A DNA stretch of 64,000 nucleotides, taken from Bradyrhizobium sp. SRL28 (lineage in GTDB: Bacteria; Pseudomonadota; Alphaproteobacteria; Rhizobiales; Xanthobacteraceae). Both the position numbers and the translations under genes were made by a program. A model generated the notes under the pieces. That model made no database searches. It was not told the origin of the DNA and saw only the letters and a program-made list of their open reading frames with translations. Numbering within the stretch: position 1 is the first letter of the stretch; every line of letters starts with the position of its first letter. Below, piece after piece: positions 26,409-34,439 of this stretch. The stretch spans positions 62,001-126,000 of the forward strand of contig NZ_JAHEAG010000017.1 of assembly GCF_018596315.1 (NCBI RefSeq), written 5' to 3'.

Positions 26409-26735
26409 ATGCCCGCAGCCCTATTCGTCGTCCGCGCCACCGTGTCCGATCTCGCCAAACGTCAAGCGTTCGACGCCTGGTATTCGCGCGAGCATCTGCC
26501 GGATGCCATGAAATCGTTCGGCGCGCTGAAGGCATGGCGCTACTGGAGCGCCACCGATCCGTCGCTGCACCACGCGATGTACCAATTTCCGGACAAGGCC
26601 GCGCTCGATCGCGCAATCGAGGGGCCGGAGCTGAAGCGTCTGGTGGCTGATTTCAACCGCGACTGGCCCGACGTGACGCGCACGCGGGAGGTGCTGGTGC
26701 TGGCGGAAGAGCTCGTACCGGCTAAAATGAAATAG
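26409..26735 (+). CDS. Small dimeric alpha/beta-barrel-like protein
   Basis: A 108-residue protein whose pattern (ALFVVRATVSDLAKRQAFDAWY, HLPDAM, LKAWRYWSAT) fits a ferredoxin-like alpha/beta-barrel fold as in EthD or DUF4286 relatives. GGGAGAG precedes the ATG. No catalytic residues can be named and no function is assigned. Confidence 0.65.
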   Translation: MPAALFVVRATVSDLAKRQAFDAWYSREHLPDAMKSFGALKAWRYWSATDPSLHHAMYQFPDKAALDRAIEGPELKRLVADFNRDWPDVTRTREVLVLAEELVPAKMK

Positions 26736-26917
26736 CGTCACACGCCAGCGCGACGCGGCCGTAGCAATGACAAATGTCCCGCTGTGAACACAGCGCTGCG
26801 AAAATGACCTTGGATCGCTGTCGTTCACCGCAAAGCTGAACGCGCAGTTCACCGCGCATTCATCTCGGCGCATCGAAACTCGCCTTCTTGCACACAGCAG
26901 ACGGAGGAGGAGATGTG

Positions 26918-27268
26918 ATGGAACGCCGCCACTTTCTGAAACTCGCCTTTGGATTTGCCGCGGGCGGTGTCGCGCTTGCAGCGAGTGCGCAGGCCGCGCC
27001 GCTGATGCCGGCGCCGCTCGCCGACGACGCGAAACTGCCCGTCAATCCCGATGCGCAACCCGCCGTCACTTCGGGCGAGGAGGTCGATCGCCTCACGCCG
27101 GAAGAGGTGCGCTGGGGCCGCGGCCGCCATCGCGGCTGGGGCCGCCGGCGCTGGGGTTGGCGTCGCAGGTATTGGCGCCGCCGCCGTTGGCGTCGCAGGT
27201 ATTGGGGCTGGCATCGCCGCCGTCGCTGGCGCCGCCGTTACTGGCGTCGTCGTCGTTACTACTGGTAA
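26918..27268 (+). CDS. Tat-exported protein with an Arg/Trp-rich tail
   Basis: A 116-residue protein with a Tat signal (MERRHFLKLAFGFAAGG), a Pro-rich mature start and a conserved acidic linker (SGEEVDRLTPEEVRW). The last 45 residues consist almost only of Arg, Trp, Gly and Tyr (for example RWRRRYWRRRRYYW). GGAGGAGG decides the ATG at 26918. Similar proteins with RRW tails occur in Bradyrhizobium; their role is unknown. The tail could bind nucleic acid, lipopolysaccharide or peptidoglycan. Confidence 0.75.
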   Translation: MERRHFLKLAFGFAAGGVALAASAQAAPLMPAPLADDAKLPVNPDAQPAVTSGEEVDRLTPEEVRWGRGRHRGWGRRRWGWRRRYWRRRRWRRRYWGWHRRRRWRRRYWRRRRYYW

Positions 27269-27300
27269 GCGCAGCCAGGGATTGTTTAGAGGGAATAAAA

Positions 27301-27326
27301 AAAAGCCCCGCGCGAGCGGGGCTTTT
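27301..27326. terminator. Bidirectional intrinsic terminator
   Basis: A perfect 11-bp stem (AAAAGCCCCGC / GCGGGGCTTTT) with a GCGA loop between two convergent genes. The T-run on the plus strand and the A-run upstream (T-run on the minus strand) suit termination in both directions. Confidence 0.88.
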
Positions 27327-27342
27327 GTCGTGATTGGAAATA

Positions 27343-27597
27343 TCAATAAGCGCGGCAGCGTCCATGGCGCCATACGGTGCCGTAAGGGCATCCGCGACCG
27401 GGCCGCACCACGACGACCGGAGCCGCGGGTCGCACCACGACGACCGGGGCCGGACGAACCACGACGGCCCTGCGAATGGGTTGGCATCCGCCGTAAGGGC
27501 CGCGAGCCCAGCCGGGGCCGCATCCTTGCGCGGCTTCCGCCGCGCTGAAGCTGGCAACGGTGCCCAAGGCCAAAACTGCTGCGAAAAGGTACTTCAT
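27343..27597 (-). CDS. GCG_CRPN prefix-type secreted peptide
   Basis: An 84-residue secreted protein. After the signal peptide (MKYLFAAVLALGTVASFSA) comes the block GCGPGWARGPYGGCQPIRR that defines the GCG_CRPN prefix family, then Val/Arg/Pro repeats (VVVVRPA) and a C-terminal CPYGTVWRHGRCR. The four Cys probably form disulfides in the periplasm. Function unknown; the family is widespread in Bradyrhizobium. GGGAGAA precedes the ATG. Confidence 0.8.
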   Translation of the reverse strand: MKYLFAAVLALGTVASFSAAEAAQGCGPGWARGPYGGCQPIRRAVVVRPAPVVVVRPAAPVVVVRPGRGCPYGTVWRHGRCRAY

Positions 27598-27682
27598 GTT
27601 TTCTCCCGTTTTCGGCCGCAATGGCGGCACGGTTCGGAACCTATTCACGAACAGCTGAATGGAACATGAATGTTGTGGTTTG

Positions 27683-28693
27683 TCATGGGGCTACGGCCAG
27701 AAATCCGAGCAGCAGTTCGCCGTACCTGGCCGGCGCCTCCAGGAAGACCAGATGGCCGGTGTTCAGGACCACCTCGGCCCGGCCATTCGCCATCCGGGCG
27801 GCGAGCGCCTTGGCCAGCTCGGCATTCTGTCCCATTTTCGCGCGCAGCGCTTCCGGCGCATTGGCTCTTCCCGGAGCGTTGTGATCGTCGGCGCCCATCA
27901 CGAACAGCGTCGGCTGCGTGATCAGCGGAATCTCGTGCGCTACCGGCTCGCGGTAGATCATTTGCGCCGAGCTGACGAAGGCGCGCAGCCAGCGCGGATA
28001 TTCGGCGCTGCCCTTGATGTTGAAACGCGCATCGATGAAGGGTGTGACCTGTTCGGGCGGCAGCTTCAGCGCGTAATTGGTCTCTAGCTGCTTGCGATAG
28101 CCGTCCGCGGTGAGTCTGTCCTCGTTCTCCAGAATCTTCTCGGTCGGCGTCGGCGGCACGTAGAGCCGGTAATCCTCCAGGCCGATCGGGGCGGTCAGCA
28201 CCAGATGCGCGATCCGGTCCGGGTAAGCGCGCGCGATCCGGACGCCGAGCATGCCGCCGAGCGAATGCGCCACGATGTCGGCCTTGGGGATTCCGAGATG
28301 ATCGAGCAGCGCGATCGTGTTGCGCGCCAGCGTGTCGAAATGCAGGTCGGCTAGCGGTTTTGACGATTTGCCAAAGCCGATCTGGTCCGGCACGACCACG
28401 CGATAGCCGGCATCGTTCAGCGTCTTGATCACCGGCGCCCAGTAACTCGATGGAAAGTTGCGGCCGTGCAGCAACACCACGGTGCGGCCGTTCGGCTGTG
28501 CGGGAGCGACGTCCATATAGGCCATCCGCACCTGTTCGCCGTCGTTCACCAACGGCAGCAGATGGACGGGGTAGGGATAGGCAAAGCCTTCGAGCCCGAT
28601 GCCATAGGGCTCGCGCGCAACAGGTTCGGCTGCCTGCGCGCACGCGAGGCTGCTCAGGAAAATAGAAAAGCAGATCATGATCGCGCGTTGCAT
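27683..28693 (-). CDS. Secreted alpha/beta-fold hydrolase
   Basis: A 336-residue hydrolase with a signal peptide (ending ACAQAAEP). Visible motifs are LLHGRNFPSSYW (oxyanion region), VAHSLGGMLGVR (nucleophile Ser), MGADDHNAPG (likely acid) and LNTGHLVFLEAP (catalytic His). This is the epoxide-hydrolase/haloperoxidase-like branch. GGAG with spacing 6 supports the ATG at 28693 over the one at 28705. Substrate unknown. Confidence 0.87.
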   Translation of the reverse strand: MQRAIMICFSIFLSSLACAQAAEPVAREPYGIGLEGFAYPYPVHLLPLVNDGEQVRMAYMDVAPAQPNGRTVVLLHGRNFPSSYWAPVIKTLNDAGYRVVVPDQIGFGKSSKPLADLHFDTLARNTIALLDHLGIPKADIVAHSLGGMLGVRIARAYPDRIAHLVLTAPIGLEDYRLYVPPTPTEKILENEDRLTADGYRKQLETNYALKLPPEQVTPFIDARFNIKGSAEYPRWLRAFVSSAQMIYREPVAHEIPLITQPTLFVMGADDHNAPGRANAPEALRAKMGQNAELAKALAARMANGRAEVVLNTGHLVFLEAPARYGELLLGFLAVAP

Positions 28694-28788
28694 CGCAGGC
28701 TCCATCTTTGAGATGCGGCCTTATTGATGCGTTGAACGCGCCCGGTAAAGCCAACGCGGCTTCACTTTTTGCGGAGATCTGGCCCGCC

Positions 28789-29298
28789 TCATTCGGCCTT
28801 CAGCGCGGCGTTGAAATCGCCGCCGGTGTCCGTGGTATGGAGATGCTTCAACTGGCCGCGGTCATCGATCAGGTAATAGTGGTTGCCGTTGATGCCCTTC
28901 TCGTTGCGTTTGCCACGGAACACGATGAGGCGGCTGTCGGCCCGGCTGATCACAGGCTCGAAATGATCAGCCACTTCGCCCCAGTTGGAGACGGTGAAGA
29001 ACTGCGTGATCCGTCCCGTGCGGACGTCGAGGAATGTCGGCGCCTGGCACTCCGAGCCGCAGGGCAGGATCACGACGATGTAGCGCCCGCCGGCGTTCAC
29101 CTTGTCGTCTTCCATCGCCGCCCGACAGGTTTCGCTGCGGTCGCGCCAGAACTCATGGTCCAGACGCGGCTTCGCGCGCTTGCCGGTGTAGACCTTCACC
29201 GTGTGGTCACCGAATTTGGGCACAGCTTCCGCGTGGGCGAGCAGGGCGTAGCACGCGAACAGCATCGCGGCGGCAATGGTTTGAAGCGGACGGTTCAT
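28789..29298 (-). CDS. Secreted protein of unknown function
   Basis: A 169-residue protein with a signal peptide (AAAMLFACYALLAHAEAVP). The mature part is mixed alpha/beta with three Cys. It contains GGRYIVVILPCGSECQ and ends near HLHTTDTGGDFNAALKAE. No family recognised with confidence. It lies 68 bp downstream of the ArsR gene on the same strand and could be co-transcribed. Confidence 0.65.
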   Translation of the reverse strand: MNRPLQTIAAAMLFACYALLAHAEAVPKFGDHTVKVYTGKRAKPRLDHEFWRDRSETCRAAMEDDKVNAGGRYIVVILPCGSECQAPTFLDVRTGRITQFFTVSNWGEVADHFEPVISRADSRLIVFRGKRNEKGINGNHYYLIDDRGQLKHLHTTDTGGDFNAALKAE

Positions 29299-29366
29299 GG
29301 AGGTCTCGTCGGAAACGCAGGCACCGTTTGGTCTGCGTTCCCGCCGGATTGGTTCATGAGCCGCGC

Positions 29367-30065
29367 TTATGCCGGCTCGCTTCCGAACAAGGCGGCAAAC
29401 CGCTTTTCGCCGGTGCGGGTGAAGTTGACGACGCGGCTGCCCGGCGTCGGGTCGCGCGCCGCCCAGTTGAGTTCGGTGAAGCGGTTCATCACGGCGGCGC
29501 CCAGCGTGCCGGCGAGGTGATGGCGGCGTTCGCTCCAGTCGAGACAGGCCTTGCACACGGGACGGCGCGGATGCGCCAGCGCCTCGGTGTCGATCTGCAG
29601 CGCCTCGGCCATGAAGCGCTTGCCCTCGCCGGTGAGTTCGATGTCCTGTTTTGTCTGCCGGACCAGCCGCTGCTTGCGCATGCTGTCGAGCATCTGCACG
29701 CCGAGATCGCCCGCAAGATGATCGTAGCAGATCCGCGCCCGCCGCAGCGCCGGCTCCTTCGGTCCCGTGCGCACGCGGGTGTGCCCGGCGCGCTCGGCCA
29801 GGCCCGCAAGGCCCTCCAGCACATGGGCGACGTCGGGGCCGGTGAGGCGGTAGTAGCGGTGACGCCCCTGTTTTTCCGGCTCGATCAGGCCGCCGGCTTC
29901 GAGCTTGGCGAGATGCGAACTCGCGGTCTGCGGCGTGATGCCGGCCTGGTGCGCCAGTTCGCTCGCGGTTAGCGCGCGGCCGGTCATCAGCGCGGTCAGC
30001 ATATTGGAGCGCGCGGGATCGCCGACGAGAGAGGCGACCATGGCGATGTCGGGGCCTGCTTTCAT
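29367..30065 (-). CDS. ArsR-family winged-helix transcriptional regulator
   Basis: The 232-residue protein has an ArsR winged helix at residues 10-90 (DPARSNMLTALMTGRALTAS, then GITPQTASSHLAKLEAGGLI, then GRHRYYRL). A C-terminal domain of about 130 residues includes CKACLDWSERRHHLAGTLGA, with two Cys that might sense metal or redox state. Larger ArsR proteins of this type usually repress neighbouring genes; here the downstream secreted-protein gene is the natural candidate. Confidence 0.88.
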   Translation of the reverse strand: MKAGPDIAMVASLVGDPARSNMLTALMTGRALTASELAHQAGITPQTASSHLAKLEAGGLIEPEKQGRHRYYRLTGPDVAHVLEGLAGLAERAGHTRVRTGPKEPALRRARICYDHLAGDLGVQMLDSMRKQRLVRQTKQDIELTGEGKRFMAEALQIDTEALAHPRRPVCKACLDWSERRHHLAGTLGAAVMNRFTELNWAARDPTPGSRVVNFTRTGEKRFAALFGSEPA

Positions 30066-30116
30066 AGTTCGATGATAGCCGAAGCATTGACGTCGATCAA
30101 GCGGGTATTCTCACGG

Positions 30117-30230
30117 CCGTCATTGCCTGCGACAAACGCGAGGCGTTTGCGCAAGGGAGCGCAAGCGACGAAGCAATCCATCGCGCCGCAAGTGGAGGCA
30201 TGGATTGCTTCGCTGCGCTCGCAATGACGG
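30117..30230. repeat. GTCATTGC...GCAATGACGG inverted repeat
   Basis: A 114-bp element with inverted ends: CCGTCATTGC at the left and GCAATGACGG at the right, and an inner pair GAAGCAATCCAT / ATGGATTGCTTC. This is a recognisable rhizobial intergenic repeat, distinct from the GTAGGG family. It sits between divergent genes. Confidence 0.75.
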
Positions 30231-30255
30231 CAGAAACCAACACCGGAGCCCCACC

Positions 30256-30564
30256 ATGACCATCACCGTTTTCATCCGCTACCAGCTCGATCCGTTCAAG
30301 CGCACTCAGTTCGAGCAATATTCCAAGAACTGGCTCACCATCATCCCGAAATGCGGCGGTGACCTGCTCGGCTACTGGATGCCGCATGAGGGCACCAACA
30401 ACATCGCCTTCGCGCTGATCTCATTCGAGAGTCTGGCGGCCTATGAAAGCTACCGGGCACGGTTGCGCGCCGACAGTGAAGGCATGGCCAACTTCAACTT
30501 CGCCGAGGAGAACAAGTTCATCCTCACTGAGGAGCGGACGTTCCTGCGCAAGGTCGTGGCGTGA
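30256..30564 (+). CDS. NIPSNAP-family protein
   Basis: A 102-residue protein matching the NIPSNAP alpha/beta-barrel fold: FIRYQLDPFKRTQFEQYSKN, GYWMPHEGTNNIAFAL and SLAAYESYRARL. The molecular function of the family is not established. The PEP mutase-family gene follows after 68 bp on the same strand. Confidence 0.8.
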   Translation: MTITVFIRYQLDPFKRTQFEQYSKNWLTIIPKCGGDLLGYWMPHEGTNNIAFALISFESLAAYESYRARLRADSEGMANFNFAEENKFILTEERTFLRKVVA

Positions 30565-30632
30565 GGCGTCTGGCAGAACGGGCGTCGCGTTCCTATCTAC
30601 GCGGCGCAAACAAACATTGAGGGGAGCGACCC

Positions 30633-31445
30633 ATGCTGACACCTGCTGACAAACGCACGGCATTCAGGAAATTGCACGAGAGCGGATGCTTCATCATCCC
30701 CAACCCCTTTGACGTCGGCAGCGCGGTAGCCTTGCAGCATCTCGGCTTCAAGGCGCTGGCGTCCACCAGCGCGGGCTTTGCCTGGGCCATCGGCAAGGCC
30801 GACAACCACATCACGGTCGATGATGCCTGCGCGCATCTCGCCGCCATCTGCGCGGCGGTCGATATACCTGTTAATGCCGACTTCGAGGACGGCTTTGCGC
30901 ACGAACCGGAGAAGGTCGGGATCAACGTCGCGCGTGCCGTGAAAACCGGTCTCGCCGGCCTTTCGATCGAGGATTTTACCGGAGACAACGCGAAACCTCT
31001 GTTCGATCGCGAGCTTGCGATCGATCGTATCAGGGCGGCGCGCAAGGCGATCGATGCCGACAACAGCGGCGTCCTGCTCACCGGCCGCTGCGAGGCGTTT
31101 TTGCGCGGGCAGAAGGATCTGAAGCTCGTGATCGACCGGCTCACCGCCTACGCCGAAGCCGGCGCCGATTGCCTCTATGCGCCCGGCATCGCGACGCCGG
31201 AGGAGATTTCGGCTGTCGTGAAGGCGGTGCATCCAAAACCCGTCAATCTGCTGGTCGGCGCTGCCGGCCCGTCGCTGAAGGTCGCTGGCGATCTCGGCGT
31301 GCGCCGCATCAGCGTCGGGGGCGCGCTGGCGCGGATGGCGTGGGCTGGCTTCATGAAGGCGTCAAAGGAGATGGCGGAGCAGGGCACGTTCACCGAATTC
31401 GCCAACGGTTATCCCGGCGGCGAACTCAACAAGATGTTCAGCTAA
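30633..31445 (+). CDS. Isocitrate lyase/PEP mutase superfamily enzyme
   Basis: A 270-residue TIM-barrel protein of the PEP mutase/2-methylisocitrate lyase superfamily. Seen are IPNPFDVGSAVALQHLGFKA, the Mg-binding region in VNADFEDGFA, and LLTGRCEAFLRG, where lyases usually have the catalytic Cys segment KKCGH, absent here. The barrel is closed by GVRRISVGGALAR. It probably cleaves or forms a C-C or P-C bond of a small oxo-acid. GAGGGGAG precedes the ATG. Confidence 0.85.
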   Translation: MLTPADKRTAFRKLHESGCFIIPNPFDVGSAVALQHLGFKALASTSAGFAWAIGKADNHITVDDACAHLAAICAAVDIPVNADFEDGFAHEPEKVGINVARAVKTGLAGLSIEDFTGDNAKPLFDRELAIDRIRAARKAIDADNSGVLLTGRCEAFLRGQKDLKLVIDRLTAYAEAGADCLYAPGIATPEEISAVVKAVHPKPVNLLVGAAGPSLKVAGDLGVRRISVGGALARMAWAGFMKASKEMAEQGTFTEFANGYPGGELNKMFS

Positions 31446-31451
31446 AGCATC

Positions 31452-31525
31452 AACCCATAAATTCAGAGTGGCCGTCGGACGTCCGCTTTGGTGCGTTTTC
31501 CGGACTCACGTCGAACATCGCGTGA
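31452..31525 (+). repeat. About 75-bp direct repeat, copy 2 (left flank of LAP region)
   Basis: It runs AACCCATAAATTCAGAGTGG to TCGAACATCGCGTGA and matches 38228-38302 with one single-base indel and about a dozen substitutions. The rest of the gap between the PEP mutase-family gene and the gene at 31768 holds no convincing gene. Confidence 0.8.
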
Positions 31526-31767
31526 GGTCCGAAAAGGGCCAGAGCGGAAATGTCTGAATGCAGCAGCAAGTGACCGTTGTGCGCCTAAAAGGCGATACCT
31601 CGCTCCTGTTGAGCGGCAGATTCACAAAGCCAAGGTTGCCGCAGCCATTGCATCTCAGGCGGCAACAAAGTCACCCTCAGTAGAGATCGCGTTGCGCCGC
31701 GCGCAGCCGGGTATACAGGGCGCCGCTCTATGCGCCAATTGACGTACTCATCTGCCGTTTCTACGCT

Positions 31768-32565
31768 ATGCCGGAAATTCATGAAGGGGTTAAGGGGTTA
31801 GGCGTGCTTTCAAAACTTAAAAATCTGGCCACAGGCGCCATGAAAAGCGTCAGCGGACAGTTCGCGAACGCCTCCCGGGCAATTGCCGACCTAGCCGCCA
31901 GTCTTGCTAACCGCGCCGCGGCGGCCGCTGATCTGGGCCGCATTCTCGATATCATAGAAATGGTTCCGGGCGTAAGTTTCGACAAGCCCGAGCTCGATGC
32001 CGACTATCTCAATACGTTGCTGGCTGCGGTGCAGATGGGCGAGCTTACGCTGGCCGTGCATTACCGCCAGCAAACCGAAGCCAGCGTGGTGCGCTTGCAA
32101 CCCATCGCAACGGCAGAGGCCAATGCACTGGCCGGCTCGGACAATAAGTTCTCCTCGAAAATCCTGGTCGACGGTGAAAGCGACAAACCTGGCATCCAGA
32201 TGCTGATGAACACCGAGCATTTGGCGGAAAATTACCGGCAAGTTTCCGCCGATACACTGATCAACGCATTGGCCTTCCCCATCGAAAATGTCAAAGGCGG
32301 TTTCATCATCGCCAAACCGTTTCGTGCAATCGCGCGACCAATCGCAGGCTGGCTGCTCAACATTATTTTCGACCAGGGCGAAAAATTGCACCGGCGTTTC
32401 CTCGGCAATCGCGGCGAAGGTCAACCCCAACCACCTTCGCCGCCTGCGGACGAGGAACAAACCGACGCGCCGCGTGCTTCAAGGACGTCGGAAGGCGGCG
32501 ACGTCCAAGCTCGGGGCTCCGAGCGAACCATCGGCAACCAGCCGCGGAATGATGGCGCGAATTGA
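31768..32565 (+). CDS. Hypothetical protein in the LAP accessory segment
   Basis: A 265-residue protein I do not recognise. The N-terminal third is amphipathic helix rich in Ala and Ser (MKSVSGQFANASRAIADLAA). The middle is mixed alpha/beta (DYLNTLLAAVQMGELTLAVH) with a stretch that could touch membrane (AIARPIAGWLLNIIF). The tail from about residue 215 is Pro/Glu/Arg-rich and probably disordered. There is no signal peptide. It lies inside the segment bracketed by direct repeats; a link to the peptide pathway is only positional. Confidence 0.6.
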   Translation: MPEIHEGVKGLGVLSKLKNLATGAMKSVSGQFANASRAIADLAASLANRAAAAADLGRILDIIEMVPGVSFDKPELDADYLNTLLAAVQMGELTLAVHYRQQTEASVVRLQPIATAEANALAGSDNKFSSKILVDGESDKPGIQMLMNTEHLAENYRQVSADTLINALAFPIENVKGGFIIAKPFRAIARPIAGWLLNIIFDQGEKLHRRFLGNRGEGQPQPPSPPADEEQTDAPRASRTSEGGDVQARGSERTIGNQPRNDGAN

Positions 32566-32683
32566 TTGAATACAGTTGAGAGCAGCGCACCATTGATCAC
32601 CGTCAGCGCCAAACCGAATTCGGTTAGACGTCGCTGAGGAGAGGCGCTTCAGCAATGGATCAATCGCCTGCGAGCGCTCTGGC

Positions 32684-33553
32684 TTAGCGCTTCGGCTTTG
32701 GCAGCACCATCCGGCCCTGTGAAGCAATGCCACCCCACTTGGCGGACCAGGCGACTTCCGAGGTGGAGGGTTGCTCGGTGTCCTTCGGCCCTTGAGCACC
32801 CTGCAGCGCAAACAGGGCGCCTTGGGGATCGGCACAGCGCGCGATCCAGCAACCATCCGGCAATTCGGTCGGACCCTGGAGGATCCGGCCTCCGCCATCA
32901 TTGACGTGCCTGGCGGCCGTGCTGATGTCGTCGACATTGAAGTAATAGAGCCAACACGGCTGCGGCACGCTCGGAAGCTTGGTGAGCATGCCACCGATCG
33001 TCTGCCCGGCCGCCGAAAACAATTGATAGAAGTCTGCCGGATCGGTTTCATCGTCGGCCTTCTGCCAGCCAAAAAGCTCGCCGTAAAAATCAAAGATCTT
33101 GTTCCGGTCTTCAGCCAGCAACTCGTGCCAGCCCACGCGCCCCAGCTCGTCCAGCCCGCTCGCTTGCGGTTGGCCATACGTCAGTCCGCTGACCAGCGCA
33201 AAAGTCGCCTTTTGCGGATCGGCGACCACTGAAACCCGGCCGATATTGCTGTCCGTTGGGGGTAGCAAGACAGCGCCTCCACGACGCCTGATCTGTGTGG
33301 CCGTCGCATCCAAGTCGTCGACTGCGATGTAGCCGACCCATCTCGGCGTTGCCCCCATTCGCAGCCCCTCTTCGGGGAGATCCATGAGCCCGCCTACCGG
33401 AACTTCGCCGGCACCAAGCACCGTGTATGCCAGTTCCGGAGTCGACGCATCCTTCGCATCCCAGCCGACGACCTTGCCGTAAAAGGCGCGTGCTGCCGCA
33501 ACGTCCGTGGTCAGGAGCTCATACCAGACGAAGCGTCCGAGTTGTTTGACCAA
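32684..33553 (-). CDS. Two-domain VOC (glyoxalase/bleomycin-resistance fold) protein
   Basis: A 289-residue protein with two tandem VOC modules: residues 1-125 (RFVWYELLTTDVAAARAFYG, ending VVADPQKATFALV) and about 135-260 (VGWHELLAEDRNKIFDFYG, ending CADPQGALFALQ). Paired modules of this kind make ligand or metal pockets in enzymes and bleomycin-binding resistance proteins. The start is a TTG at 33553 with GGAGAA at good spacing; the longer frame upstream is unconserved. It is divergent from the LAP precursor, with only 247 bp between them. Confidence 0.85.
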   Translation of the reverse strand: MVKQLGRFVWYELLTTDVAAARAFYGKVVGWDAKDASTPELAYTVLGAGEVPVGGLMDLPEEGLRMGATPRWVGYIAVDDLDATATQIRRRGGAVLLPPTDSNIGRVSVVADPQKATFALVSGLTYGQPQASGLDELGRVGWHELLAEDRNKIFDFYGELFGWQKADDETDPADFYQLFSAAGQTIGGMLTKLPSVPQPCWLYYFNVDDISTAARHVNDGGGRILQGPTELPDGCWIARCADPQGALFALQGAQGPKDTEQPSTSEVAWSAKWGGIASQGRMVLPKPKR

Positions 33554-33728
33554 GCCAATTTCTCCGTTCAAGCCTGGAGGCAATTGCGCACTGCACCAAG
33601 TCGCACTCGCTGCAATTTGCGCGATGGGCGCGGACCGTCGTTGCAACGGGCGAAAATGCGGCGACGTCGTTCATGAACATGAATGCTACCTGAACGAGCG
33701 GCATTACATTTTCGTGTGTGCATGAATC

Positions 33729-33757
33729 TTGCCTGCCTTATTTGGTCAGCGTAGGAT
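33729..33757 (+). promoter_or_regulatory. Candidate promoter of the LAP precursor
   Basis: TTGCCT (33729) and TAGGAT (33752) are separated by 17 bp, a fair match to a housekeeping sigma-factor promoter. Transcription would start near 33764 and leave a leader of about 37 bases before the start codon. The prediction rests on pattern only. Confidence 0.3.
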
Positions 33758-33800
33758 CGCTCCCACGGAGATCCTTCTTGCAACGTTGGAGGATGCGACC

Positions 33801-34304
33801 ATGGCGCGGGTGAAGCAAGCTTCGAAAAAGAAGCGAGTAACCAGAACCGCAGTACCGGCGTTGGGCGCCGCCGGATTAACTTTTTCGCTAGCTGGAGGCG
33901 CATCGGCATCGGTCGTGCCGGGGAGCGACGTTCAGGGGGCGAATTACGCACCTGGCATGATGATCACGCTCGGCGAAGAGGAACTTGCCGACGTCAGCCT
34001 CGCCACCTTCCATCTCTTCGACGACGAAGATCTCGGCAGCGCCGTGCAGCTAGCCCAGCGCGGCTGCGGCAGATGCGGTGGTTGCCGCGGATGCGGCGGC
34101 TTCCGGGGATGCGGTGGCTTCCACGGATGCGGTGGTTGTCGCGGCTGCAGAGGCTGTGGATGCAGAGCCTGCCGATGCGGCGTCGGCTGTGGCGGATGTG
34201 GTGGCTGCGGCGTTGGCTGGATAGGGGTGGGCGTGCCAGGCATCGGCATAGGCATAGGGTGCGCAGGTTGCTGTGCATCCTGGGGCCGGTGCCGCTGGTG
34301 CTAG
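33801..34304 (+). CDS. LAP/TOMM precursor peptide with 20-Cys core
   Basis: A 167-residue precursor. The ATG at 33801 has GGAGG 8 bases upstream and is preferred over a start 24 codons earlier. Residues 1-16 are basic; 17-36 are a hydrophobic, signal-like stretch (VPALGAAGLTFSLAGGASA); 57-77 are an acidic recognition-like region (TLGEEELADVSLATFHLFDD). The leader (1-88) has no Cys. The core (88-167) has 20 Cys, about 40 percent Gly, one Ser and no Thr, mostly as CGG/CRG units (GCGGFRGCGGFHGCGG). A YcaO cyclodehydratase and SagB dehydrogenase follow, so the Cys are the expected sites of thiazole formation. The ending CRWC and the Gly/Ile segment VGVPGIGIGIG break the repeat. Confidence 0.9.
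   Translation: MARVKQASKKKRVTRTAVPALGAAGLTFSLAGGASASVVPGSDVQGANYAPGMMITLGEEELADVSLATFHLFDDEDLGSAVQLAQRGCGRCGGCRGCGGFRGCGGFHGCGGCRGCRGCGCRACRCGVGCGGCGGCGVGWIGVGVPGIGIGIGCAGCCASWGRCRWC
34060..34215 (+). repeat. Degenerate tandem repeats encoding the Cys-Gly core
   Basis: The core-coding DNA consists of imperfect 9- and 18-base units such as GGATGCGGTGGCTTCCAC and GGATGCGGTGGTTGTCGC. Repeat expansion and slippage could change the number of Cys-Gly units between strains. Confidence 0.7.
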
Positions 34305-34349
34305 GCGACGGCGCTTCCTGATTTTGCGTCGGCACGCCGCGATTTCATT

Positions 34350-34380
34350 GGCCGGGTTCGGTTGACCCGGCCAGTATCTT
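34350..34380 (+). terminator. Hairpin between precursor and modification genes (weak terminator/attenuator)
   Basis: GGCCGGGT and ACCCGGCC form an 8-bp perfect stem with a 7-base loop, followed by AGTATCTTGTTTTCG, an imperfect U-tract. It lies 46 bp after the precursor stop and 60 bp before the cyclodehydratase, a position that would favour more precursor than enzyme mRNA. Confidence 0.5.
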
Positions 34381-34439
34381 GTTTTCGTTGTGACGTTCGC
34401 CTGCCAGCGCGGGCAGCCTGCCGGTGACAAGCGAGAGTG

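Noticed and set aside
27343..27597. Considered the small Cys-containing secreted peptide as another modified-peptide precursor
   Set aside because: It has a Sec signal, only four Cys and the GCG_CRPN block, and no modification enzyme is adjacent; disulfides are more likely.
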